Below, one piece after another: positions 32,074-42,685 of a stretch of DNA of 64,000 nucleotides; the first letter of the stretch is position 1; each line of letters starts with the position of its first letter. Both the position numbers and the translations under genes were made by a program. Location: assembly GCA_037044905.1 (NCBI GenBank), contig JBAOKB010000173.1, positions 124,001 to 188,000 on the forward strand, given 5' to 3'. Below the pieces are notes generated by a model. It searched no databases and was not told the origin of the DNA. It saw only the letters and a list, made by a program, of their open reading frames with translations. The stretch is from Hortaea werneckii. Taxonomy: Eukaryota; Ascomycota; Dothideomycetes; Mycosphaerellales; Teratosphaeriaceae.

Positions 32074-34279
32074 GGCAGGAAAGTGATTGAACTGGGTAGC
32101 ACTTTTTACTGAGTTGCTGTCGACCGTCAGTATATGCTTGTATTGCAATCAGGCAAACGAGTGGAACGGTCAGCCGCGAAGGTCTGTTTCTCGTTAGGCG
32201 AAAACATACACCGCAGCTGCTGCGTGCGCCGCGTTGCCATCGTTGGCGCCAGTGGCGAGTTGATGAGTGGCAAAATGGCCATCAGAAGAACCGTCAGCGT
32301 GCTCGCAATCGGTACTGGGGACTTCGAAGTTGGTCGCAACGGGCATTGAGTCATGCGCGTGCGATGCCTGAGTGGTGGCGTGCTCGTTCGATGCACTCGA
32401 CGATATCTTCATGTTGCAATTCGGCGAGGGAGGCCACTGAGGCCACTGCGGGGAACAGCGCAGATCCGCTTTCTCCCGCTTCGTGCTCCGATCGGCTCGT
32501 TCTCTCGGCTGCGAGTGTAGCGACAGCTGGGTGTCGTCTCAGCCACTGTGGTCCACGTGATGCCTGCCACGGTGTCGCAGAGGAGACGGGACCATGATAA
32601 GCGTACAAGTTTTAAAGATCTGGAAGTAAAAGGACCGAGCATGCTCTGCAGGAGGACGGTGGGTCGAATTGGAATGGAAAGTCTCTTTGCGAACCACTAC
32701 TGTGATAGAGAAAGAAGGCGACGAAGGCGACCCTGATTCTGCAAGCCCAGCCCGCTTTTCGTCGCTCTCCTCGCTCTCTTGGCAAGCCCAAAGCGGCCTC
32801 TATAAGGCACGTATCATGTAATTCACCGGACCAGGCATCAGTGTCAGAGGGACGGTCCAATCGGATTCGCGCAAGTCGTTGCCTGTACGGCCCGGATGGA
32901 CCGCTGACCGGCTCACAGCCATCCCTGCAGGTTCCCCCGCAAACGACCTTCTCGGCGGTTCCCCGAGGGGCGAGGCTATGGACCGTTGAGACATTCCGGG
33001 GTTTGACAATGCACTGACGGGATATTTGAGTCATTGCATTTTGCAAGCTTAAAGACAGAACACTGTCTTGGCACGACAAGGAGCCGCGTCGAAAGCGTGG
33101 CAGGCCTTGAGTCGGACCGAGTTCACTCATCTTTGCGCAGCTTTCGCCGCGACAGCGAGCCATACCTGCCAACTTCGCGCTATCTACTTGTCTCACTGAA
33201 TCATTTGGCCTAGACGACGCATCGGTACGGTCGATGAGAGACGATAAATGAAGAATCCTCGTCAGACACCGCAACCTCTGATATAAGCGGGATTCTCACT
33301 AGTGGCAAAACTTCTCCACCAGTCGGAGCGTTCCGGACTCTTTGTAAAGGCTCCATGCTTCTCGCACTGCCTGTCACGTCCTTTCGGCATGGTTCCTGAA
33401 CCTGCCAGTGTAAAGTACCCGTTCCAGATCGCTTGCGTCGTTTACTGGTCTGGAGCCATCCACGTTTCCTCCAACATATTGGATCGATTTCAAACTTGAT
33501 ACCCCGCTAACGACGAGATTGTTGAGATGTTCACCTTGTCCTTGTGTCACACAATTCTCTTTTGCCCAAACTAAGATTGCCAATAGCCTTTTGCACAGCA
33601 TCGCGTGCAAATAGCTAAACGGGCTCTTAGGTCGACAGGCGATCAAGCGGGGGCCCAGGAAACAGTTGCGTGAAGACACGAATGCCTTAGGTGCCTTGTC
33701 CAGAACAAAGCTTTCGTTACTCAAGGCGCCGAAGTGAACCGAACGGGGAAGGTCGCTTACCCAGGCCGAAACAGCTTTAAAGACATCCGCTACACCTGAC
33801 TAGCCACGCTAGAACTCAACCTTCGAGACATGTCCCTGTCTACTTCACCCAAACACAAGGCAGTACCACGCAAGATCAGTTGAGAAATGTCCAGTTCATG
33901 GAGGGCGAGATAGCAAGCACCCAAAAAGATATTGAAGCGTTGCGAGAAACGATCAAGAGCTAGAAGCAACAAACCAAGGTTCTTAGGGAGGAAACCTGGC
34001 TTTGAAAGGGCGCAAACCGCCTTCTGCAGATGCAATCTCGAACTTCATTCCTAGGGAAGCCGGAGATATGTAAACATGGTCAAGGTGCATGAGAATGGAG
34101 AGATAAATGAAAATTGAAAAAGGCGGAGGATAGTAATTCTCTTACTAGCAAGGCGCAACTCCTAGCGAGGCGCAAAGATACAGACCTTTTCCACATTGGC
34201 AAAGAGACACCTGTGAAAACAAGTCGTGTAGTAACTCGTTCCCACGTATTTCCGAGTATCTAGACCGCTCAGTTCTGTC
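32074..34279. other. Intergenic, with possible coding remnants
   Basis: 32.1-33.3 kb is GC-rich and probably promoter and leader of the Est1-type gene. Frames there on both strands are compositional. Minus-strand frames at 33374-33724 and 33790-34035 read like protein (for example LLLLALDRFSQRFNIFLGAC) but are short, and no splice join links them convincingly. They may be exons or remnants of one minus-strand gene that I cannot name. Confidence 0.35.
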
Positions 34280-34400
34280 TATAGGCTAGCGGAGTATCTT
34301 TAAGCACATTTTATTCAAGTTAAAGACTGTATTGCATGATTGCGGATGCGACGATAAGGACTATGCCGAAAGGCTCGTACGCTCGGCCTATTAGTAACTA
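34280..34400. repeat. Diverged repeat S, copy 2
   Basis: The partner of 26095-26215, about 8 kb away in the same orientation. It lies at the edge of an AT-rich block that runs to the next gene. Confidence 0.4.
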
Positions 34401-34719
34401 CTACTTACCCTTAAGAGCTACCTTCGGAGCTATAGAAGATGTAAAGGGGTAAAAATACAAAGTTGGGTTCGATAGTATTTAGTATAGGTAGCTAGAACGT
34501 AGTTAGAGCACTAGTCAAATAACGACGGCTAGCTGTAAGACTAGATCCATAAATCTCTCCTAGAACGCGAAGAGGAAGGGAAGTAATTACGAGTCGCAAA
34601 TTATATGTTAGATTTTAAATCCCACATCTACTTTATAATTACGCAAGAGGGCGAAGTATATAAGGCGAGGTAAAACCCATAACTTCGTCCTAAATGTACC
34701 TATATATTATAACGCTATA

Positions 34720-35924
34720 ATGCAAACAGAGAAAAGATTCTTGGATAATAAAGAAAGTTATCGCAGTAGTAAAGAAAGCTCTCGCAGCAGTATAGAACAT
34801 AACTTAAGAAAGGACAGCGTCTCGCGCTCAAGGGATTTATCTAGACCCTTACTACCCAAATTTTGTATAGGGGGCAATATCCACAGTGTTAGATATGAAG
34901 AGATTAAAGTAGTTTTGGAAGATAACTATAGCATTAACGGTCCTTGCTCTTTGTCTCAGCTAGAAGAAGTAGGTAAAAGGGGGAGAAACTTGCTAACGAA
35001 CTTTTGTCCATATAAAGAAGGCCTTGTTAGCGTCGTGCAGCGCATCCTAGGTCCCTACGCTCTACCAGAAGGGTTTTCAAATAATTCCCGAGTTAGAGCA
35101 AGGCTAAAGGCGATAGAGCGAGATCTTAAGGATGGCGATGAGGTTTGGCGCCGCTGTACCGACGGTTTTGGAAGACTACTAGTAGTCCTCCCTACTAGTT
35201 TCGGAAGTAAGTTCTGCCCTACCTCTAGACCGCCAATTGCTTACTTTTAAAAGGAAGGAAAATACACATCAAACACTCCGACCGCGAAGAAGCTTATGAA
35301 GACCTTCTTACTAGTCAGGAAGTCGCTTGGGTAGCATTGCTTAAAGGGTGTTCCTATACAGTAACCTCTAATCCTCCGGCCGATCAGTTTGTACTTGTCT
35401 ACGACCTATTTACGGAAGAGAAAGATCATCGCCCTCAGTCTCCTTCCTTTGCACACGCTTTAAGGAAGACTCTAGACGATAATCCATCGGCTGAAGTATT
35501 AGGTTTCGGTCTTGAGTTCGACTATACGTGGCAGGCCGACGAAGACCCGCAGATTTATACGCCAAAAGGATTCGATGAAGTACTCATTAATACAATCGAA
35601 AATCTGGGGTTGGAATACCAAGTCTGCTCTGCCTTCGTATATCCAGAAGAAGGAAAGCAAGTGATTACGCACTTGAAAGAGCGTTGCTATGATTTTGGCT
35701 TCAAGGCAAGCGAAGACAATTACAAATCGATGAGCAGCGCCCTGTCTTCAAGCTTACCGGAGCTAGCTAACTTGCACTGGGTAACGCCGCCACGCCAGAG
35801 TGGCAACGGTCCAGCAGTCAAATTCACCTTAGTGGATAGTGATCGCAGGATGTTTATTAAGAAGAGCTGCTCGGTCTTATTAGCATTCACAGGTCGCGGA
35901 GAAGTTGATGGTAGCTATTCCTAA
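34720..35924 (+). CDS. Hypothetical protein, 385 aa, two exons
   Basis: Exons are 34720-35206 and 35254-35924. The 47-bp intron has donor GTAAGT and acceptor TTTTAAAAG with a CTTACT-like branch, and it joins two frames that otherwise end at 35250 and open after 35260. The first 50 residues are Ser/Lys/Arg-rich and disordered; the rest is mixed alpha/beta in character and acidic, with Trp-containing blocks (QEVAWVALL, LEFDYTWQADEDP, LHWVTPP). There is no signal peptide, membrane span or recognised motif. It is surrounded by AT-rich DNA and repeats and has an AT-rich, TATA-containing promoter. It is probably a lineage-specific gene. Confidence 0.6.
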
Positions 35925-36977
35925 GCAAAATTCTCCTTATTATCTATTTTAAGGGAGAAGAAGAAGACGCTTAAAGGTTACAGTTGTATAAGAGTATAGC
36001 ATTTTCTTTCCGTAACAGTAAGCATACAAAATCATAATGTTCTAGCGAGATCTCGAGAGAAATTGCAAAGGTCTTACAAGAACATTACATGTCTGTCTTT
36101 TAGAAACTACTACTTTGGTACTGTCCACAGGCTTCAACAGATCCCACGGTAGTGTGGCAATGTTTGCTACGGAGGCAACCAAAAGCAGTCGCAGAGCCGA
36201 CACCGGGCTGGAACCGTCCCCAAGAGAGCCGAAACTCGACAGCATATTTGAACAGATTGTGAATCTGGTAGACTTGCAGTCTCAGGAGGTGAGACCGTGG
36301 CAAGTAGACGTCGATTTGTACGAGCCACTATCCATCGAAACCGCTCGTCTTATCTCGATCGTGCCGGTTAATGCGATATTGGTCTCTATCGAAGGGTCGT
36401 CAGATAGTAAAATCGGCAAGGTTGTACGGTCAAGGCCAACGTCGCCAGTCCACCGATCTGTACCACTGCGTCACAAAAGGTCGTCCCACTGCCTCGCTCT
36501 TTCCGGCCCGAACAAGAGTCCCTGAAAAAACGCAGCACCATCTACATGCTCAAAATTAAGCAACGTAATTATCACTTGGAGGACACCTCTTCACCTTGAG
36601 ACGAAGAATGACGTTGTATGTTCTATTCGGCGATGGGATAAAAGTTGGCAAGGCATGCAATGCAGACCAGTTTCTTCACCATGAGAAGTGTAAGCTATCC
36701 GTGCCAAATTTGTGTACTGTGTCGACATGGATGCGATTACATTTGTGTAGAGCATTGAGGATACTCAGGCTTATTCGCTACAGTAACGAGCTATCTGACT
36801 CTTTGCGCCGGTGCAACTGTTCTGGCCCAAGGCCCTGAATGTCTTACTCTGCATGCTTATTTCAAGGTTTCAAGCATATAAGCGCCTCCAAGGCATGCTA
36901 CAGAATCTCGCTTTGAAAGCGCAGGTGGTTTCACGTTTCATCATCTTCGCCGGTCAATAAGGCACAGTCAAGCCGCC
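35925..36977. other. Intergenic, with a possible small gene
   Basis: A plus-strand frame from the ATG at 36160 to 36525 (121 aa) has a coding-like, charged composition but no domain. Downstream, near 36690-36760, another frame gives a CxxCxxCxHxC-type metal-binding pattern (PCQICVLCRHGC) before a stop. Both could belong to one spliced or broken gene; I could not join them. Confidence 0.3.
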
Positions 36978-38448
36978 ATGGGTGAGTTTCATTGCAGGCA
37001 TAATCTAACCTGTCACTTATTGGAAGGCAGAAACATCCAGTGCCACGGTCAAACTCGATAGCGGGGATATCGCCTTCGGCATATCGGCTACGTCAACAAC
37101 GTTGCTCATGGTCCCCGGCCTTGGATTGCTTTACGCAGGCCTCGTCCGAAGAGATGCGGCACTTACTTCCATCTGGATCTGTCTAGTTGCTGCTTTGGCC
37201 CTCGCTCTACACTGGTTCTTTTTTGGATATTCCTTAGCTTTTAGTGAGACTGCGAGCAATGGATTTATCGGAGATTATCGGCATTTTGCTTTCGCGAATA
37301 TATCTGGAGCAGAAGGTTCCGTCAATCCTCTGATACCCGAACTACTACATGCCTTCTTTCAGGTCAGGACTTTTTCCTGCTTAAACTGTGTTGAGCTGCG
37401 CTGACCTAGGTACCAGATGGAAGTGTGTATTGTCACAGGGGCGATCGTAGCAGGGGTTGTTGCCGAGCGTGGTCGCCCTTCTCCCACAGTATTATTCTTG
37501 ATTTGCTGGGCAACGCTTGTCTACTGTCCAATGGCGTGCTGGATATGGAATACGCATGGATGGGCAAAGAAATGGGGAGTAATCGACTTCGCGGGTGGGG
37601 GACCTGTCGAGGTAAATTCGGGATTTACCGCACTTGCCTATTCTTGGGTTTTGCGACCGCGACACCGTCGAACTTCTTCCAGCTCCGCGGTTTTAGTGAC
37701 TCTTGGCACCACTTGTCTCTGGTTTGGTTGGCTAGGTTTCAATGGAGGATCGGCCTTGGGAGCAAGCAACCAGGCCATAATCACTTGCTGGAACACGAAC
37801 GCGTCAGCTGTCTCATGCGCCACGGTCTGGGTCGTTCTTGAAAAGTATCGTCGCCGAGTGTGGTCGTTGAACGGTTGTTGTTTTGGTCTAATCACTGGCA
37901 TGATTGCGTCGACGTCTTCAGCCGGTGTGACACTCATGTGGTCCTCACTGGTACTCGGCCCCGTTGCAGCCCTCATTTGCCATTCAGTCTTGGATTTTAT
38001 GGACCGCTCTGGCCTGGACGACACTATGGGAATCTTTGCAATGCATGGCGTCGGTGGGTGCGTGGGACTCATGTTCAATGCCGTCTTTGCTTCAAGCGAC
38101 GCCTTGACAAGTGTGCCGAGCGGCAAATTTCGAAGTGTCATGTATGGACATGAATACAGACAGCTCTATGTACAGCTGGCGTACATGGTAGTCTGCGCGG
38201 GTTACTCTTTCGGCGCGAGCGCTCTGCTTGCTTTTGCAATCAACTCAGTACCGGGCTTGCAGTTGAGGGTCGCGAAAGAGGTCGAGGATTTGGGTATAGA
38301 TCAGCAGCTCGGCAACACGTCTGATATGCTTGTACTCACCGATAGCGCTGTCGAGACCGCGTCGGGTGCTAGTGAGCCTCGGACGGAAGATACAGCGGTG
38401 GCAGTCGATGACGGACCGAACGCCAAGAGCTTGAGTCCTCCCCTATGA
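36978..38448 (+). CDS. Ammonium transporter, Mep/Amt family, 455 aa
   Basis: Exon 1 is only ATGG (36978-36981, in GCCGCCATGG). Exon 2 is 37031-37362 and exon 3 is 37417-38448. Introns are 49 and 54 bp with CTAAC and CTGAC branches; the second donor is GTCAGG. The product starts METSSATVKLDSGD and shows the Amt landmarks in order: the MVPGLGLLYAGLVRR helix, ELLHAFFQ, GAIVAGVVAERGR, CPMACWIWNTHGW, GVIDFAGGGPVEVNSGFTALAYS, TCLWFGWLGFNGGS, and IFAMHGVGGCVG. There are about 11 membrane helices and a short cytosolic tail of about 55 residues. At the first of the twin pore histidines there is Glu177 (the motif is usually GGGPVH), while the second, His322, is kept. This Glu/His pair marks the yeast Mep1/Mep3-type transporters, not the Mep2-type transceptor. 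It would carry ammonium across the plasma membrane. Nitrogen control would be usual, but I did not identify GATA sites. Confidence 0.92.
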
Positions 38449-38982
38449 TGTAAGCGGTGCCTCCCTACATACCTAGCTCTGCAGCACCTCTCCCTCTGCA
38501 TTCATCAGTCGAGAAAATTTTGTGCACGAGCAGCTACAAGTTTGAGACCGCTGCAAACGGAGTGCTCAACGTAGTATAAGACCCGAAGACGTTGTAAAGC
38601 ATTGAAAAGTGTTTCCAGCTCGTTCGACGCTCCCATGCCATCGGACAGCTCTGTTTCTACTAGTCACATCTTGGTCATATCTCAGAAGTTCCTGTGTTTC
38701 TTTTGCAGCAGCTAAACTGCTCTGAAGAAGCAAGTGTGCTGGGTGAAAAGTTGGATCGGCTACCGAGCGCTCGACCCATGCTGAACAGGAGCTCTAGCTA
38801 CCCATGTGGACCAACGGGATCACGCACTGTGGGATTAACAAACGTCCAAAATTACTGAAGAATGTGTAGTCGGAGGTATATGTGTAGACGTAGACTCCGT
38901 CGTATCCAGAGAGGCGAAGAAAAAAGGGACAGTAAGACGACTATTGAAAATGCAGTAAATGATTGCAATAGGCGAGACCTTG
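38449..38982. other. Intergenic, 3' end of the ammonium transporter
   Basis: No open frame of note. It separates the transporter from the convergent remnant of an RNase H-like gene. Confidence 0.5.
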
Positions 38983-39540
38983 CTAACGAGAGAACATAAT
39001 GCTTAGTGAAAGCATTTCTTGGGTCTCTCGTTCTCGCCATGGCGACAACTCAAGAGCCGATACGAGCGCGGGCGAATCGCCCAAACTGTAGACCTGCAAT
39101 GACGAGGACGTGCAAGAACAAAGCATATGCGTCATAATGGAGATCGAGTATATCGCACGCTTTTCAATAATGCCTCTGCATTGAGAAGTAAGCTTATAAT
39201 GAGCATGTGGAACTCCATCTCCCTTTCTCCATCCATTCTTTTGTCTTTTTTCATATGTCTCGTTGAGTGAACTCAATACGAATTGAGAGTCAGTGAGTAT
39301 GGTCACGTCTTTCTCATCCATACTAAGTTCGAGTGCACGCAAAGTTGCCATTATCTCCATCGTGTTAAGATTAATCTCTTCGAGAACAAGCGACTCACAT
39401 ACATTACGAGGATTATCATGACCAAGGAATAAACTCAATCCATGATGCTTCTTGCCTTTGGGAACCAATCAACCATCCACAGAGATCTCCATATCCGAGT
39501 GGCAAATGCAACTCGTTGCCGCCATTTTAAAATCCATTCA
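38983..39540 (-). pseudogene. Broken RNase H-like domain
   Basis: On the minus strand a typical RNase H core reads SVDG, then an in-frame TGA stop (39471-39469), then LVPKGKKHHGLSLFLGHDNP, then a TMEIMATLRALELS helix with the catalytic-type Glu, then DVTILTDSQFVLSSL with the catalytic-type Asp-Ser, then KNGWRKGDGVPHAHYKL. The DG before the stop fits the first catalytic Asp. The stop can be derived from CGA or TGG by one transition. After the core the frame degenerates and the last conserved part (VPREYN-like, final Asp) is not visible. An earlier frame (39557-39997) on the same strand may be the 5' part in another frame. There is no reverse transcriptase next to it, so this is a host-type or captured RNase H gene, not an intact retroelement. 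Confidence 0.65.
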
Positions 39541-40703
39541 TGGTATCGTAGGATCATTATTCATCGCAGACTCCTATCATGCAGAAGTATCCACCTCTTG
39601 GGTGCTCCATGACCACCTTTCCGTGCTTCGGTGTCTTCAGTTGAGTGGTGGTTGATCTGAATGTACAAGAATCAATGAGGGAATCCATTACGTGTCTCAT
39701 CAAAGTGCACTCCAAGTATTCCCCATCAGTGACCGTATTTGGAGGATCATATAATTTGAGACAACGGTAAAGATCGGTGGATTCAATCCATTGCGAAGAA
39801 ATCTGGACCTGTCTTAAGGCATTCGCACGTTCATGCTCGCCTTGTTTCCGGGTACACGTCCTGCAAGACACGCCCATAACATGGACTTGCCCAGTCAACT
39901 CGCGGTCCATTTGAGACCCGAGATCAAAGGATATAGGATATATCACTACACTAGTCCTGAAGCAGCTGATGCATATCATGTGGAGTGTCTTAAACAATAC
40001 TAGATCATTCGCCTCAGGACTCGGTTGTGTATAGGTCGATATCGGTAAACCAGGTTCGTTGGGCGCTGTATTATTGCTGGTGGTGATTGCATCCCAATGA
40101 AAACGCTGATGTTCTGATATAGGGTGTATCCTGATACCTAGCGTTCTGGTTCATGATAGTCTCGCTAGTAGCAGCGTAAATCAGAAAACTATCAGCTGTG
40201 CGTCGTCCAACTCTGTTGCCATACAGACACTTACAATGGATGCACTAGATAGTCATCTTATTGAAAAAAAAGTACCAAGAAAGGAACTCTTAGCCGTGGT
40301 TACAGCGAGCTATTATCTATAGTATTGTATAATCTAGATATGGCGTAGGATTAGATAGGAAGAATAGGCACTAGCGGAGTACACGTAGTACCTAGCGCTA
40401 GAAGCCTAGGAAGTTACGAGGATAGAGTACCCTTGGTTATGTTCATAGAGTATCAACTTCAATGAAGGCTCTAGAGTAGGTTTGCTATATATAGGGAAGA
40501 GAGGAATATGATAGACTTGCTTCAATAGAGGCACTAGCTTGTGTCGAGCATTAGCTAATCTTCCCTCTTTACAATAGTCTGTAACTGTCTACCTTTAGGC
40601 CAGCCACATTACAAAGAATGCGAACGTCTTAAATTGGCAAAAAAACACGTGTTAATACTCAGAACGCAACATGATCCTCGGCCGTCTGACTTTTCATTTG
40701 ACT
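39541..40703. other. Upstream part of the RNase H remnant, then AT-rich DNA
   Basis: The minus-strand frame 39557-39997 (146 aa) may be the decayed N-terminal part of the RNase H-like gene. From 40.0 to 40.65 kb the DNA is AT-rich and no frame is supported. Confidence 0.4.
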
Positions 40704-42242
40704 TCAGCCACCGGACCCGGTCGGAAAGTAAGCCTGCGCCTTCCTTACCCTAGACGAATGATCCTTTGTCCCATCACGATACGCAAGTTGTCCATTGTGC
40801 ATGACTGGCACAGGATGTTGCAGTAGACCGAGAAATTCTCCCGGTGTGTCGTAGTAGACCACATTCGGTTCCACTGGAAACGGATCGATTGACTGCGCCA
40901 CTGTGCGAATAGAAAGTGCATGCCTTCCACGAGGATTTCCAGTCGATAGATTCCCACCTTGAGGCATCGAGTGCCCCGTTTGCGAGGCTTCGTGACTTTC
41001 GAGCCGTGAGTAGAGAGCCGGTCTGCCAAACATGGCTTTTCGTGATGGCCGTCTCTTGATCTCTGCTATTTTGGCCGCACGGTCAATCTGACGTGCTGGA
41101 TTGTACTCCGGCCATTCGTCGAATAATGATAATGCGGTGCTCGTAACATCCTGCTCATCCTGTGGCACAGGCTCGAAGAGCGATTGTTCGTCAAATGTCG
41201 CACCGCCCGTCGGGCTTCGCCAAGGGTTCGTCTTCGGCAACGTCTTCGGCAACGTTCTTGAGTCGCCGCCGGCTTCTTCCGGCGCAGTCATTGGCGTGCT
41301 CGGCATTTGTGCTTTAGGAGCTGCAGATCTCCGCCAGACGGCATTCAGTGCCTCGTCCTCGGAATCTTGTAGGGCTTTTGTGCTTTGGCTTGCGGCGTCC
41401 TCATCCCCGTCGACATGTTGAGGTGAATTCGAGACGACCGTCGAAGAAGCATTGTCTTTGTAAGAGCCGATTAGGCCTTTCAAAGATTCTGCAGCTGGGT
41501 CTTGCCCCGAGCGATCTTGGATTGCTCCTACTGTCGCCTGCCCGTAATAATGATCATTTGGTGCAGCATCAGCATTTGGTTTTGCAAATGCATCTGTGGC
41601 GGCAGGGCATTGGCTGAGAGTACCAACAGTTGAAGAGGCAGAAGCTACATCGAAAGCCTGCTGTCCTTTTCCGATTTCATCAAATACGTCTGCGACCTTT
41701 TGCGCCAGACTTTTATTTCTCGGTCCATCCAGATGTTTGCGTCGGTCGAACGAACTGCTGACGTTGTTTCTCTTGGGAGGGTTCAGACGCTCTCCAATAG
41801 TGTCGCTCGTCCTCTCTGGGGACTCACGATCTTTGAAACCGAGAAAATGCTTTTGATGCTGTCCTTTTCCGTTTTCATTAAACACGCTGGCGACCGTTCG
41901 CGCTAATGTTCCAGTTCTCGATCCATCTAGATGAATGCGAGTATCGTCCCCTTGCTCTTGATCTGAAGATCCCCTCAGATTATCCTCTCCACCTCCATCA
42001 TCGGCGACCAGGCCAGCGATTCTTTCTCGTGGCTCTTCAGTGCTGCGCTTATGTGAGTCCAAAGGCTTCATATATCCCGAATCAGGTTGTCGTTGACCGT
42101 CGTCTGTGCGTACACCTGCAGCAGATGGCGATCGCAAGCGGTACCGCGTTTGAATAGATCTCTGCTGGTCACGAGAGAAGGACAAGGCGTCTTCAAGCTC
42201 AGGATCGCGCGTTTTCGAGCTCTGGGAGTTTTTGCGATGCAA
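40704..42242 (-). CDS. Predicted disordered protein with internal repeat, 512 aa
   Basis: One long exon, ATG at 42242. The product is rich in Ser, Asp, Gly, Arg and Gln, with almost no hydrophobic core in its first 400 residues. Two related segments about 65 residues apart (LDGSRTGTLARTVASVFNEN and LDGPRNKSLAQKVADVFDEI, each followed by a GKGQ motif) form an internal repeat. A short TLPKTLPKT duplication comes from a 12-bp tandem repeat at about 41236. The C-terminal 80 residues (EPNVVYYDTPGEFLGLLQHP) are more ordered. No signal peptide or membrane segment was seen and I do not know the family. The antisense frames over it are shadows. Confidence 0.6.
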   Translation of the reverse strand: MHRKNSQSSKTRDPELEDALSFSRDQQRSIQTRYRLRSPSAAGVRTDDGQRQPDSGYMKPLDSHKRSTEEPRERIAGLVADDGGGEDNLRGSSDQEQGDDTRIHLDGSRTGTLARTVASVFNENGKGQHQKHFLGFKDRESPERTSDTIGERLNPPKRNNVSSSFDRRKHLDGPRNKSLAQKVADVFDEIGKGQQAFDVASASSTVGTLSQCPAATDAFAKPNADAAPNDHYYGQATVGAIQDRSGQDPAAESLKGLIGSYKDNASSTVVSNSPQHVDGDEDAASQSTKALQDSEDEALNAVWRRSAAPKAQMPSTPMTAPEEAGGDSRTLPKTLPKTNPWRSPTGGATFDEQSLFEPVPQDEQDVTSTALSLFDEWPEYNPARQIDRAAKIAEIKRRPSRKAMFGRPALYSRLESHEASQTGHSMPQGGNLSTGNPRGRHALSIRTVAQSIDPFPVEPNVVYYDTPGEFLGLLQHPVPVMHNGQLAYRDGTKDHSSRVRKAQAYFPTGSGG

Positions 42243-42685
42243 AGGGAAAACAGGCTCAGAGAAGATGCGCGTATCGGGCTCACACTGACTCGAGTGGCGT
42301 TTCTACGAGGCAAGACCGTCAACAAATGTGTTGAGGTAATCACGGCGGGAGACAATAGTCTTTGGGGATGATTGGGGCGAAAAGAAAAGGGGTTCCGTCT
42401 TATTACCTGGGCTGCAGCCTGCATCCGCACAACCCTTGACAAGAAATTCCCATCCCTGCATTAGCGCTGCTCATTATTCCCATAAGTCTCGAAACGCTGC
42501 AGGTTGAATAGGTGGAAAAAAGATCACCACGCAGTACAATAACCCCAGTGAGATCTTGTGGGCAAATGCACTGAAAAGAGTTGGCTCGTGCCATTTTTAT
42601 GCCGGCCGCGGTGACTTGTGGCTTCAAAAAATTGCTAGTCGGTCTCTGTTGCGCCTCTCGGTCGAAGACGCTCATACAACGCACG

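Noticed and set aside
32194..32412. Small Ala/His-rich minus-strand frame just upstream of the Est1-type gene
   Set aside because: It could be an upstream ORF or leader exon, but no splice join adds a sensible N-terminus, so it was left as leader sequence.
32612..33274. Minus-strand frame of 220 codons upstream of the Est1-type gene
   Set aside because: GC-rich composition, low-complexity Arg/Ser content, no domain and no start context; better explained as promoter or leader DNA.
37638..38141. Antisense frame of 167 codons inside the ammonium transporter
   Set aside because: It lies fully opposite conserved Amt coding sequence and has no family resemblance.
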